NCBI GenBank assembly: GCA_014529385.2
Contig: CM043966.1
Span: 86,892,087-86,956,086 of the forward strand
Reading direction: 5' to 3'
Length of the DNA stretch: 64,000 nucleotides
From: Adiantum capillus-veneris
Lineage: Eukaryota; Streptophyta; Polypodiopsida; Polypodiales; Pteridaceae
A program made the translations under genes and the position numbers. The notes below the pieces were generated by a model. That model did not search any database, was not told the DNA's origin, and saw nothing but the letters and a program-made list of their open reading frames with translations. Below, in pieces: positions 1 through 11,352 of this stretch. Positions within the stretch are counted from its first letter, which is position 1. Each line of letters begins with the position of its first letter.

Positions 1-33
1 CGACATACATCTGTCTCGGCAAACCGCTAACAT

Positions 34-51
34 TGGCACTGTTGCCGGGGA
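34..51 (+). other. Primer binding site of Tat-like element copy 1
   Basis: The sequence tggcactgttgccgggga begins one base after the LTR-terminal CA. It resembles the TGGCGCC-type primer sites of plant Tat/Athila Gypsy elements, with C/T changes. Copy 2 has the equivalent site at 56331. Confidence 0.65.
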
Positions 52-528
52 GGAATATTTGTCTTTTCATTCCATTCACACATGATCAATGAAGGAGCTA
101 GACACGGGTTTTAGTCTTTGATAGAGTTTAGAAGTCGAGGACTTGCTAGATCTATTCTCGAGAAGTAAAGAAGGTTGTGAGTGAGATAGCCAAAAGCATT
201 TCATTCTTCGATTTTCTTGTTACTTTTAGAGTGTTGTTCCGTTTTCGTTTGGATTTTATTTTGTACCATTTTGTTTGTTTTTCTTCTTAGTTTCATTTCA
301 ATACTTAGGAGTAGGGTAAGTATAAGCTACCACCATCAAATTTGGGCTGAAAGATCAAAGAAGAAAGGGTGAAAACCATATTTTGGCAAAAAAAACCATA
401 ACACTAAAATTCTAAAAATTTGATGGTAGAGACCTGAAAAGTGATGCAAATTCTAAAATTTGTTGATAAAGGGCATTGTAAGACTCTCTAGAAGCAATCT
501 GGAAAGTTTGAGCAAATTCTATGGAGGA

Positions 529-1951
529 ACATGGATCGCGATCCATGTCTCCCAGATACCATTTTAGTAGAAAAGTGATCAATGATGCATTGGGACATTG
601 CTGTGAGAATTGTTTTTTGAAAGAAAAACTCAAAAATCACATGAAAATTAGCTGCTAGGGAAAAAACAACAAAAGCAAGAATTTCAGACACAAAATTGGA
701 TAACTCATAAGATTTTGAGATCCAAATAAAAAAATAAGTAAAATATAATATCCACATAGTGCACGCATACTGATAACTAAACTTCATGTTCAGAAGTGAT
801 CAACCATGGATGGGGATCCATGTCTCCCATGACTATCTAGAGGTGAGATTTGACTAGTAGGTAGTTGATACCATTTGAAACAACTTTTCCAAAAGACATC
901 ATAGCAAAAAACTGAGAAAAATGGGTCTACAAACAACAGAGTCTATCAGCACACCAAATATCAAGTCCAAAAGTGGTGAAACATGGATCGCGATCCATGT
1001 CCCCCATGTGCAATTTTAGATAGAAACTATATGAGCTTGTAGCAGAGACCATTGTGAACAAAAATTCCTAAAGAAGGTTTGTCAAAAAAGTCCAAAAAAC
1101 TCACCAAAAGTGCCAAAAACACTTCAAAGTGAAAAACTGTCAAAACAGAGGATTGAATTTTTGGTTGACATAATCAAGTCCAAACCACACAAAAATTATA
1201 TAGCCAACATCGGTATACCAAGGGGAAGCTGTGTACCAAGTTTTTGGGCAATTTGTCACAAGGATACATGGATCGCGATCCATGTCCCCCTGACACAGAC
1301 TGAGACCAAACTTGTACCATAGCTAGAGCACATCAATAGGAGTCTAGTGGTCTATTCAAACAAAATTTGGATACAAAAAACCAAGACAAAAGCCCAGACC
1401 TGTCAAGAATTCTAACAAAGTGCAAGAATTCACCTAATTTTCAATACAAAGGTCCATTTCAAAAAAAACAAAAGATACCATAGGACCTACTAGTCATGCT
1501 AATTCTGAAAGAGAAGTCAATTTGGGCTCTAAACATGGATCACAATCCATGTCGCCATAGTGACATCTTGACCTAAAATTTCCTAGATCAGTAGTGCATA
1601 CATAAGGAAACATATCTCTACGTTCAATTTTAGAAAAAAGTTAACAAATTTGGGTCAAAAGGGAGAAAAACAAGTGATAGACTCAAAACCGTAGAGCAGA
1701 CTTAGTATTGGGCATTTAACCTGTGAAAACAAGTCCAAATCCAAAAAGATTTGAGATTTAAGTTGTGGACATAATGAGTAACAAGCTGCCAAGAGATCAA
1801 GTCCAGAAGTGGTGGAACATGGATCGCGCTCCATGTCCCTCAACCTCAAAATTTGATGAAAATTGGTACAGAGCCTGCATATGTCCTTACCTACACACTG
1901 CCAAATTTTGGAGTCAAAATTTGACAGGGGGTCATGGATCGCGATCCATGT
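529..1951. repeat. Seven dispersed 20-bp palindromes (copy 1 leader)
   Basis: The palindrome acatggatcgcgatccatgt is perfect at 529-548, 981-1000 and 1266-1285. Variants are at 804-823, 1533-1552 (CGCG changed to CACA), 1817-1836 (one change) and 1932-1951 (first base changed). Start-to-start spacings are 275, 177, 285, 267, 284 and 115 bases. The same motif recurs in the homologous leader at 56872-58202. Confidence 0.9.
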
Positions 1952-2299
1952 ACCTCTTCATAGTGGGGGTACCTGATTTGATGAGCTCGTAGACATACTT
2001 GAGCACATCTCAAATCTCAATTTTGGACTAAAAATATCATTTGGGGATGAAAATACAAGTCAAAGTTCTTGTGTCCTAGTCCTAAAACTGTTTTGAGTAC
2101 TGTTTCAAGTGGAGTTTACCAAAAGAAATTGCTCTAACTTTTGATAGACAACTTTAAATTGAGTCAAGTAAAGCCAGGAAACTGAATTTTTTTAGGTTTC
2201 CTAAGTTTAAACTTTCAAGGTACCCCAAGAACAATTTCCAGAGACCAAAGGGTGACAAAGAGAGACCTCACGAGGGAAAAAAGGGATAAGTTGCACTAA

Positions 2300-2645
2300 G
2301 CCAAAGTGAGTTTGTCAGAGATTGTCTTGAGAGTTTGAGTGAGCCTTAACCATGATAAACCATCCACCACCAAGGTTTTTTACTCCACTCAGAGACATGA
2401 GAACTACAATAAATGCTACAATACCTTCCAGAGTGAGAATCGACAAAGACCCAGAGAAAGACATCCTTTGATCAACAAACCGAACGTGAGGTTCATCAAA
2501 ACCAATGCATCCATGAGAGTGCTTACGGATTAAGCTCACAATGCATTGTATCGGTTCACAAATAGGGATCAACATACTTTCTACATGTGTGTAGAACCCA
2601 TTGCTAAAGAGCTGGCATTCCATAAGAACCTCTATGCATTCACGT
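2300..2645. other. Unassigned stretch between Tat leader and element A
   Basis: I see no recognisable coding, repeat or structural feature here. Two overlapping opposite-strand frames (2315-2623 minus, 2339-2533 plus) carry no motif I know. This is the left flank of element A. The matching right flank is not visible because A's right LTR is truncated. Confidence 0.4.
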
Positions 2646-3267
2646 TGTTGGGCAAAAGAAAAAGTGTGACACCTCTATAGCTTTACAGCCCAAGAGCATT
2701 CAAACCTCAACCTCAGTACCAAAAATTATACCAAAAAATCTCTTAGTAAACCCCAACCAAAAGACTTATGCTCCCTTGGGAATTTACAAGCACACGCCCA
2801 CCCAAAGGACCGTAACATATAGGAGCAAAACCCTGTCAAAGCATCGATTTACAGCACATGCCAACCAATTCATATGAAGAAAAGGGCCTCCCCTTTCACA
2901 ATTGAACATCACAAACCCAAAAATTCAAAATAAATTCTACAATTCATAGATACATGCCCTCCCAAGCTGTCTGCACACAATTTGCCACTAGGATGGCATA
3001 GCCATAAGCATGGAGAGAACTAGTCGTAACTTGAAGAGCACAACTCCAATTGGGGCACTTAAAGCTTGAGAGAAATCTTGAAAAATGAATGGAAAGAAAG
3101 ATTAAGATAACCAAAATTGAATCTACGTGCCTCTACATGAAAAATTGACACGAAAAGAGAGCTGTCTCGACACGACTACATGTAGAGCAGGCTAGGCGAG
3201 GCATAAAACTGCATTAGAAACCATTAAGGAGGCACAACAAGATAAAACATGAAAATTTATGGCATTA

Positions 3268-3295
3268 GGAGAAAGTTGGACTAACTTTTGGGCCC
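3268..3295 (+). repeat. Left terminal inverted repeat
   Basis: The 28 bases match the complement of 15870-15897 with one mismatch (position 16, a versus c). Weaker similarity continues inward to a purine-rich agagagaga stretch at both ends. Flanking TA is at 3266-3267; AT duplication with a TIR starting TAGG is an equally good reading. Confidence 0.8.
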
Positions 3296-3610
3296 TGTAA
3301 GAAGTGCCACGTCAGCTTAGAGAGAGAAAATGAAAATGTTCCATTGTGCATTTTATGTGATACTTTTCTTCGCAACAAAAGGCCAAAATGGCATTCTTTG
3401 GTAGGTAGCCGCCGTCTTTATTATTCTTATCCTTCGTTCTCTTGTCAGGAATCCAACTAACCGTATGACTAATGATTTGAAATGCCAACTTACAAGTGTT
3501 CCCTCCAGAAACATAAGCCACACGACTCTATCAACTCTAAACTTGAGAATATGGCTTTCCCTCCCAAAACCTGAGACATTTCTCTGTCTTCTTCTCTATC
3601 AACTCTAGGA

Positions 3611-6198
3611 ATGGAGAACGCATCTTTTCCTGATGAAAACACTAATTTGAACTTACAATTCTCAGACCCTTCATCTTTAACACTTACCCAAAGAAAGAAC
3701 ACACATCATCTTCATGTTGATGTATTGCAAGAGTACGCACCGTTGCAGAAACGTAGGAGGGACTCTTTATTATCTCAACAGGAGAAAGAACTTAGAAGGA
3801 CAAACAAGGAACATCATTTGGATTTGTGGACTGATGGGTCTATTTATCCAAAGGATCCTACGACAAATGTGCCACCTCCCTTTGCTAATATCACTAACCT
3901 TTTACATTTCATAGGCGATGGCAAGGATGGGCTATTGGGATACACCGAAAATTTGGAAATGAGAGGATTGAATGCGGAAAGGCAAAGAAACTTCCTGGCA
4001 ATGGAGAACATGCAGCTGAAGAAACTTAATGAAGCATGCTCTCAAAAGATTTCATCAAACAAAGAGACAATCCAAGGCCTTGAGAAGAAGATCACAAGTT
4101 TGTGAGAGAAAGACACCGTGCTTGGTAGTCGGAAAAGAAAACGAGATCTGTGCAACATTGAGAACATGAGGGTTGGTAGTGGTGGCCTAAAAAAATGAAT
4201 ACGAGCTTTAAGGTAACCCGAAGTTTGTTTCTTCAATGTGCTTCATTAAGAAATGGATACACTTACTTTCCTACATGATCATAACACATTGTGCTTTTTT
4301 GGTAGGTCTTTACTGCATCCAAACTTGAACAGTGCAGGCTTCAATGCCGGAGTGCATTACAGCCGTCTAGCTCCAAAAGAAGTAGTTGAAGAGATGATAA
4401 CTCAGAAAAAATTTCATAAGTTGAAAGGGAGGCTACTTACCTCCTTCATGAAAGAGAATCAGCTAGAACCAATGGAAGTGCAAGCAATACTTGATGAGAG
4501 TGGCATCTCACAGATGGGATACATGGCACTCTTCAAAGCATTAGCTAAAAAGTCTCAAAATAAACTACAGAGAGGATCATTGCTGCCAAAGCCATCACAT
4601 GTAAAGGCTGCTCGCCGACACGTAAACGATGAGGTGTTTGAGAAACTTGGGTCACCATTCCATATTGAAGCAACGTTCTTAGGAAAGGGCGGCAGAGAGG
4701 TACAGTTTAATGAGCACAACAACCTCTTCGTTGATCTTGAAGCATTGCAAAGGTATGCAGTTCACTTCTTTGACATCAGTCGAGACGAATGCGGTGGGGT
4801 TCTCAAGTTTGTTTTGAAGCTCGACGAGTGCGAGGTCCTGAAGAACAAGAAGTTGGAGAGAGTCACCATTACCCTCATGAACAGAGCTCTGGATCCATCA
4901 ATAACGAAAGAGGATCCACGATACTTCAGCGTGCAATCAGAAACCAACATTCTAACTCTAGGATCATTTCAGGTATGCTTCGTTCAATCCTGATAACAAA
5001 TATATTGATTATTTGGTTGTTGACTTTGTGTTTTGATTTTTCATTGCAGGTTGATAAGGAAAATTTTGAAATCCTCGATTGGGTTTTTAGTCAAACACAA
5101 ATTCCTTCTATCATCAGTGAACAAAGAAACGGAGCCGTTCTTTCAGTGGAAGGATTTGGTGACTACACAGTGGAATGGCACATGGCAGGTGACTTAAAGA
5201 TCTTAAGTGTATGTACAACATAACACACGGAGCAGCTGTGGCAAATCCATGCTTATATTGCATGGCTGATGCACAATCACTTGAGAGTGTGCAATGGATT
5301 AGAGCTCCCAATAGGCATCTTCAAGATAAAACTTTTAAACCAATGCTTGATATTCCTTTGAGTAGAGTTCACGTCTGTACACTTCATGCACTCTGTCGAA
5401 TAATTGAAAAGGTGGTTCATTTGTACATATGTTTTGCATGGACATTAAAGAGAGAGAGTGAGTTGAAAAGAGTGATCAAAGCATTAGAGGGAGTGCTCTC
5501 AGACATTGGTTTTCATGGAGGCAATGTCAAAATCGAAGAGGACCCTAAGATGTCTCAAAGCAGATACAAGGTACCGAGGAAAGCATCGATAGGCGGAGTG
5601 AAGGAAAGAAGGTTTCTTGGGTTTAGCCTCAAAGATTCAGATAGAGAAGAAAGGAGAAACCTGTTCAACAAATGGAAACAGTTACATAAAGTGGTTAAAG
5701 ACAATGCTGGTGGTGGGGCAATCCAGAATCAAAAGGTGAATGTGTGGAAATCACTAGACAAAATTTTTCATTACGTTGAGCAGCATTCTTGGGACCAAAG
5801 TAAGCTCACATCATTTCAAGCAGCCTTGCTGGATTGGAAAAAGGCTTACCTTACAGGGTGGGGTGGGCAACATATCACACATTACATGGTAGGTTGGAAT
5901 TCTACGTATACAAAAAACAATATTTTAAATTGTACTCTACTGACCATTTTGTTTTATTTCAATGCAGCACATACTGTTCAACCATGGTCCATATTTTTCC
6001 AAGACATACGGCTCACTATCAATATGGTCCACACAAGGCATGGAAAAAACCCACTACATGGCAAGAACAGGTTATTTTAAGCACACTCGACATGGGGGAG
6101 GAAAAGAAAAGGCCAATAGCCTATTAGAGTTACACCAATGGACTTATAGACGACTAATTCATAGAGCAAGGCAGAAGGAACTTCTTAAGAGTTCATAA
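3611..6198 (+). pseudogene. DDE-like transposase candidate, four exons, partly decayed
   Basis: Start ATG 3611, stop TAA 6196-6198. Probable introns are 4212-4305 (less certain), 4973-5049 (gtatgc...tgcag) and 5889-5967 (gtaggt...tgcag). Joining the last two preserves the reading frame. The first exon ends in a lysine-rich coiled-coil-like stretch. Conserved-looking blocks follow: KLDECE, then GDLK with a PCLYC cysteine pair about 20 residues on, then VHVCTLHALCRIIEK, and finally HILFNH...STQGMEKTHY...HGGGK. The spacing suggests an RNase H-fold DDE nuclease with D (LDECE), D (GDLK) and E (RIIEK) as candidate catalytic residues; this is inference. In-frame TGA stops at about 4103 and 4197, and a one-base frameshift near 5209, disable this copy. 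Family unassigned. Confidence 0.55.
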
Positions 6199-6291
6199 AT
6201 TACACGGTCTTTACAACACATCTGCAAAGAGAAGAAACAGATGGCTTGGGGAGCTTCAAATGCGGCGGAGCGCCATGCGAGGTGGCGCCGG

Positions 6292-8105
6292 TCACGAGTC
6301 AGGAGTGGGAGAAGATGGACCTGAGCCCGTCGTTTTTATCCTCTTCAATGCACCTCCTTCTTCCTCAGTTTGTACCTCTTCGATGTGCAAGCTCTGTAGA
6401 CGAGCTCGTTCCTCTGTTGATGGTAGCATCCCCACGGGCATTAGGTGTCTTCTTTCCCTCAGAAACAACCGCTTGTTGTATGGATCTAAGCTTTCCGGGT
6501 CTTCAACCCCTGCAGCCAGAGCCTGAGCTGTGTAAGACATGAAATAGGGGGCTCTGAGTGCTTGGCACCCATACCCAATGCCAAATACGCGTAGAGCAAA
6601 CTGTTTCTCAATTAGAATTAGTCTTTCTACGTTTAGTGGGAGGGGGTGCCCACCACACAATCTTGTAATAACTTTCATTGCAAATAGTGGGAACTTTGCA
6701 TTGTCATCGGAGTATTCCTTGTGGTATATTATGATCTACATAAAAAATGCAAAGAATTTATATGCCGTAAGTGAGATGAGTGAAATTGCCAAGTACTTGA
6801 ATTGTTTCTACAAACCTTTTTGTGGTTGAAACGCCCGATGTAGTGAGACAACGCCACATCCTTGCCTTGGACTCCAGTGTGACAAGCCCTTGCCGTGAGC
6901 CTCCCGCTCTTCTAAGGAAACTATCGTCATACACTAGCACCTAGTAGCAAAAAACAATGATCATGATATTTTATCACTGGGCCATCTCTAATACCATCTG
7001 AATGCATGAAAAAAGTTACCATCTAATTCTCGTCCATTTCCAGCATCGACCTCCCCCACAAGTGAATAGATTGACTATTCATTACTTGATCTTTGGGTGC
7101 CACGTGCCTACCCATGTTTTCCAAGCCGAGTTGTTTTGTTGTCGATTCAAACTGCTCATCTGTTGGCAAATTGGCCTCTCCGGACTTTGCTTCATTGAAC
7201 GTATCTTTGATCAGTTGACCCTGAAGTGAACTGTGAGTCACGGACAGCTGTGTCAGCAATAAGATGCTGGTCCACTCCATCATCGTCCACAAACCCCATG
7301 TCTGCCTCACAAAAATTCACAATTGCCACTAGGCAGTAGTCCTCCCGTATATTGAGCTCATGCATGATATCTGTGAGCAAAATATAGTGGGTGTCTCTCG
7401 CCATAGAAAAGATGGGAGCACAATTCAAAGGCAAAGTCACTTCCTTACTTGGGCTTTCTTGCTTGCACCCTATTGCTGCATCCACAAGAGAAACAAGAGT
7501 TAAGCCCGCATCAAGCCCGCATCAAATGTTTCCTTTAGTACCTCTACCTGCTCTTCTTCTGGGTTGAATTGCACCTCCACATCCTCTACCTCTTCATCCG
7601 GCACCAATGAACAACTGCCAAAAGTTGTTGACTGCGAAGTCTTTGACTCACCATCCATCTGCAAGTATAAGTAACAGATAAACCCATGGTAGAATTCCAA
7701 TAAGCGACACTTTTTGAAGTGATTTATACACCTGTCTTGTACAAGCAGTGCATTGGAGGGACACTTTTCTAGACAGCGATTCAGTCTCCTTGAAGCACTC
7801 TTGTCAGGGTCAAGGTTGGCAGGGTGCACACATCTCATGCCATCAACTGTCATGGAATTGTCACAAGTGACTGCCTCATACTATTGCAAATGGTTTTGTA
7901 GGTACTCAAAGGAGCAATCTATAATCCTCTGTATAGAAAACTGTGCATTGAACATTCCTGATAGTTCTGGTGCACGGTGATGAGCACGGGCGTTATATAA
8001 GAATGTGAATAGTTTTTCTTCACATGTATCCTCGCTCACCTCTGTCTCCAGGACTATGATCCCCATGACTGAAAGAAATAGCAAGCCAAAACTATTTGGT
8101 GTCAT
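6292..8105 (-). pseudogene. Unrecognised multi-exon gene of the TIR transposon
   Basis: The ATG at 8105 opens a frame to about 7860, and further open blocks lie at 7853-7500, 7470-7192, 6940-6797 and 6735-6292. One intron is clear: 6736-6796, 61 bp, donor GTACTT and acceptor TATGTAG, joining FVETIQ to IIIYHKEYSDD in frame. Another acceptor (gtggatgcag) lies near 7470. A TAG interrupts the first block near 7880. The N-terminal part has a cysteine-rich segment (LNRCLEKCPSNALL...DRCINHFKKC), the middle is acidic, and the C-terminus ends in a basic, serine/proline tail (KRIKTTGSGPSSP). I recognise no family. It faces away from hairpin array 1, which starts at its 5' end. Confidence 0.4.
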
Positions 8106-8106
8106 A

Positions 8107-8566
8107 ACCAAGCGAATGTTGAGCCTCGAGTACCCCTCAATTTCCTTTTTTGCTTGGTTTTGTCCCGTGCACTAATGTCATGAGAGGTGACATTAGTTGA
8201 GTTAGAACCAATCGAATAGGGCCCCTAGCAATTTCCGAAGGACCCTATTCGCTTGGTTCTGTCCCGTGTGCTAATGTCATAAGAGTTGACGTTAGTTGAG
8301 TCAGTACCAAGCGAGTAGGGTCCCCAAGAATCACCGAAGGTCCCTATCGACGGGTTATGTCCCGTGCGCTAAGGTCATAAGAGATGACGTTAGTTGAGTC
8401 AGAACCAAGCGAGTAGGACCCCCTAGAATTTTCGAAGGACCCTATTCGCTTGGTTCTGTCTCGTGTGCTAATGTCATAAGAGTTGACGCTAGTTGAGTCA
8501 GAACCAAGCGAGTAGGGGCCCCAAGAATCTCCGAAGGGCCCTATTCGCTTGGTTCTGTCTTGTGAC
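8107..8566. repeat. Hairpin tandem array 1, about 99-bp period
   Basis: The marker gcttggtt(c/t)tgtc recurs at about 8152, 8251, 8349, 8448 and 8547. Each unit contains an outer inverted repeat (arm agaaccaagcgagtagg and its complement in accctattcgcttggttct) around a loop of about 20 bases. A second, smaller inverted repeat lies in the spacer (actaatgtca with tgacattagt at 8171-8199). There are five hairpins, the first degenerate. The array lies at the 5' end of the minus-strand gene below 8105 and upstream of the plus-strand ORF at 8736. Confidence 0.85.
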
Positions 8567-8639
8567 CTAAGCATTTGGAACATGTGGATAAGAACAGAGC
8601 ATATTATAATATCAGTGATAGATTTATAGGCCTACTCAC

Positions 8640-8735
8640 TCACTAAGCCCAAACTCAGGCACGGTCACATAAGGAGTAATTATTCCAACCATGAATGCGG
8701 TACGGTCACATAAGGAGTAATTATTCCAACCATGC
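8640..8735. repeat. Short direct duplication
   Basis: The sequence cggtcacataaggagtaattattccaaccatg occurs twice, at about 8660 and 8703, separated by about 43 bases. Nothing else is seen in this stretch. Confidence 0.7.
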
Positions 8736-9327
8736 ATGCGTTTTTACCCTAATGCAGTGGCTTCGGTGCGCACACAGTTAACATCACACAAGAAGGGGAG
8801 AGGCAGGGAGAAAGAACCTGTCTCTGCAATATCCAATGGCGCCGAGTTGGATGGTGATGTCGTAGGCCACCGACAGCAAGAACCAGAGGGGGGCGATGGC
8901 TGTGGCGACGCGGTAGCAAAGGACTCGACCCAGTGGAGGTCACTCAACGCAGGATCACGAGAGCTGGCCAAGGGGAAGAGCGCAGAAAATGCAAAGGCGA
9001 TGGCGATGGATATGGAGATGGAGATGGCGAATGCAAGGGTGATGGAGATGGAGATGGCAAATGCAAGGGCGATCAGCGTCTGACTCTAAACGCAGGATCA
9101 CGAGAGCTGGACAAGGGGAAGAGCACAGAAAAGGCAAAGGCAGCAACGATCTGTTTGTTCCACTTGGAGATGGAGATGGAGATGGAGACTGCAAGGGCGA
9201 TTGGTGTCTGTATGACCCTAAACGGTCACTCAAAAAGGCATGTGGGCTGCGCTCTCAAGGACAACCAGTATTAAATGGTCTAAGATTCCCAAGCAGTATG
9301 ATTTACCAACCGGAATCTTGCGCATAA
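8736..9327 (+). other. Low-complexity open region with GATGGA/GAGATG repeats
   Basis: Three overlapping frames are open here (8736-9083, 8933-9274, 9061-9327). The reason is a purine-rich repeat at about 8985-9190 that reads as (DG)n with CKGD, or as (EM)n, depending on frame. A block of about 45 bases beginning acgcaggatcacgagag occurs at 8948 and again at 9091, which indicates an internal duplication. The last frame has a non-repetitive tail (WCLYDPKRSLKKACGLRSQG). It may be an exon of a cargo gene or non-coding satellite-like DNA; I cannot decide. Confidence 0.3.
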
Positions 9328-9612
9328 GTGAAGTTTTCACCCTCCCCGAGGTAAGCATTCTAAGTTGAGGCATTACCCCCGCCAAACATCTCAAGTTTCA
9401 ACTATTCTGCCTATTTTCGCATCCTCTACTGCGCATCATTCTAATTAACGCTACCCCCATCGATGCTACACGGTAATTAAACTCCATCACCTCTTACTTT
9501 CGTGCATCCTCCTTCTCTTACTCTTGTTCTGCTGTGCTTCAGCGACGCGGAACTCTACACACAGTGAAGAGGTATGCTACTTACTACCCTTATGTGCACT
9601 TGTATTTTGTGT

Positions 9613-9762
9613 AGTTAGTACCAGGCGAATCAGGGAAGGTAAACCCTGTTTGTTGCACCTGCTCGCTTGGTACAGGTCATCGTCCTTGGTCATTACCAAG
9701 CGAATAAGGTAAGGTCACTTAGTCCGAAGGGCCCTATTCGCTTGGTACTGACCAAAAGAAAA
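9613..9762. repeat. Two hairpins with the TACCAAGCGA core
   Basis: The first pairs gtaccaggcgaatcaggg with cctgctcgcttggtac. The second pairs gtcattaccaagcgaataagg with the complement in cctattcgcttggtactgac. Between this and the end of the coiled-coil gene (9770-10000) I see only AT-rich sequence with a half-hairpin remnant near 9792. Confidence 0.75.
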
Positions 9763-10006
9763 GTTAAGTGATGTCTGCTAGTACAGAGGTCAATACTAAG
9801 AAAATAAGGGGAAGGTAACCCCTGCTTGTTGTGGATTTAGGGTTTTCTTTTGCCAAATACGCGTTTTGATTTTATAAGAAAGAAACAAAATTACAACTAA
9901 ACACCGGGTTTTGAGTTAGAAAATTATGGAGACTTTACAAAGAGTGAACTATTAATTTCCGGGGGTTTAGGGTTTGCAATAACCATGTAGTCCTTTTCCT
10001 TCACAG

Positions 10007-10571
10007 TCAAGCTATCTCTTCGGAAAGCCTGTTGGCAAAGTTAATGGCTTCCTCATATTTACTGGTTAGCTCAAGCACTTCATCCTTCATTTCCTGAAGC
10101 CAATTAATGATAGCCTCCATAGAGCCATTCTCAGCGAGCAATCGCTGCATGTCTTCATGCCTTCTTGCTTCCAGAGAATCTTTAAGGATTGAGACCCTCT
10201 GCCTGACGATCAGCATTTACTACAGCTTCAGGCTAGCATTCTGCATAGAGCATTTAGCAAGTAAGCTCTTCAAACTAGGAGCTTGGAATTTGGGAGCAGA
10301 AAGCAAAGAATTACCAGTGGCTTACCTCGAGAATTGACTCCCGTGTTGATAGTAGCCACTCCCGAGTTGTGTCCCGGTAGAGAACATTAAAGGTAACATC
10401 GGGGGAGGGCCAAGGGGTGACCTTATGAGGAGGGCCCATATGCGGTGTTGCTGGCGCTGCGAGAGTATACCTTGGAAAGGAATCACCACTATCCTAAGCT
10501 TCCTTTAGTTGTTCTGCGAAAGCCTGAGGGAGGTTCTGAAACAATTGCTTCTTAAATAGACTTTCAGACAT
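10007..10571 (-). pseudogene. Small coiled-coil protein gene, two exons, with in-frame stops
   Basis: ATG at 10571 (MSESLFKKQLFQNLPQ). Exon 1 ends CTCGAG followed by donor GTAAGC; the intron is 10241-10325 (85 bp), acceptor ctatgcag. Exon 2 ends at 10007 and encodes a long charged helix (ARRHEDMQRLLAENGSMEAI and on to FANRLSEEIA) typical of a coiled coil. One TAG lies in exon 1 after QLKEA, and TAG-TAA adjoin early in exon 2. All three could come from CAG/CAA by C-to-T change. No family recognised. Its 5' end faces hairpin array 2 and the H3-like gene, giving a divergent pair. Confidence 0.45.
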
Positions 10572-10779
10572 GCCTAAAAAGCAGAGCCACGGTTTTGGCT
10601 TATGAGTGAGTGGTCTGTGAGGGGTGGTACCGCCATGCGGTTTCATGAGAGATGGACGTGGGAGATAGAATCAATGGTATAATCCCCCCGATATTAGGGG
10701 AGGTGATGGGAGGGAACGACATGACAGTTAGGACATGCCATTGGTATTTTGTTGCAGAGGATGCAAACATGTTCGCTTG

Positions 10780-11285
10780 CTTGTACACTTTTTTGAGGTC
10801 ACTACCCAACGAATAAGGTATTTTGTTGCTAGGGATGAAAACCTGGTCGCTCTGTAGTGACCTTAGAAAATGTAAGTGATGTTTGCTATTACTATTTTCT
10901 GAGTCCACTACCGAGCGAATAAGGCAAAACAAACTCTTTTCTATGCGCCTATTCGCTCTGTAGAGACCTCAAAAAATATAAGTCATGTCTGCCACTACTA
11001 TTTTCTGAGGTCACTACAGAGCGAATAAGGCAAGGAAACTCTATCCTATGCACCTATTCGCTCGTTAGTCACCTCAGAAAATATAAGTCATGTCTGCCAT
11101 TACTATTTTCTGAGGTCACTACCGAGCGAATATGGCAAGGTAAACTATTTCCTATGCACCTATTCGCTCGGTAGTGACCTCAAAAAATATAAGTCATGCC
11201 TGCTATTACTATTTTCTTAGGTCACTTCCGAGCGAATAAGAGGTGGCAACTCTTTCCTATTCACCTATTCGCTTGGTACTGACCA
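10780..11285. repeat. Hairpin tandem array 2, about 106-bp period
   Basis: Five units; the marker gagcgaata starts at about 10807 (degenerate), 10913, 11019, 11124 and 11230. The best unit has arms 11112-11132 and 11161-11181, perfectly complementary over 21 bp with a 28-base loop (arm core cactaccgagcgaata). Spacers carry atataagtcatg(t/c)ctgc and tactattttc. The array fills the interval between the coiled-coil gene (minus) and the H3-like gene (plus). Confidence 0.9.
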
Positions 11286-11352
11286 TTTTTGAAATCTGAT
11301 GTCCCTTGTGCTGACAAATGAATTGTCTTTTGGTGTTATTGTATTTGTAGAG

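Larger units (their letters stand above)
1..2300 (+). mobile_element. 5' part of a Tat-like Ty3/Gypsy element (copy 1): LTR end, PBS and leader
   Basis: Bases 1-32 are the last part of an LTR ending in CA, followed by a primer site and about 2.2 kb of AT-rich non-coding leader. Stretches of the leader align with 56331-58300, for example 840-915 with 57185-57270 and 1190-1285 with 57840-57930, so this is a second copy of the element at the right of the window. No gag follows: the element stops around 2300, and beyond 2646 lies the LTR of element A. The open frames inside are short and look random. The family assignment rests on copy 2, which has gag, protease and the start of RT. Confidence 0.75.

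Noticed and set aside
1110-1992. Small frames overlapping the palindromes (for example 1110-1322, 1765-1992)
   Set aside because: Not conserved in the homologous leader at 56331-58300; the leader appears non-coding.
6246-6542. Plus-strand frames opposite the C-terminal exon of the minus gene
   Set aside because: The minus frame is supported by a precise intron join at 6736-6796; the plus frames are shadows.
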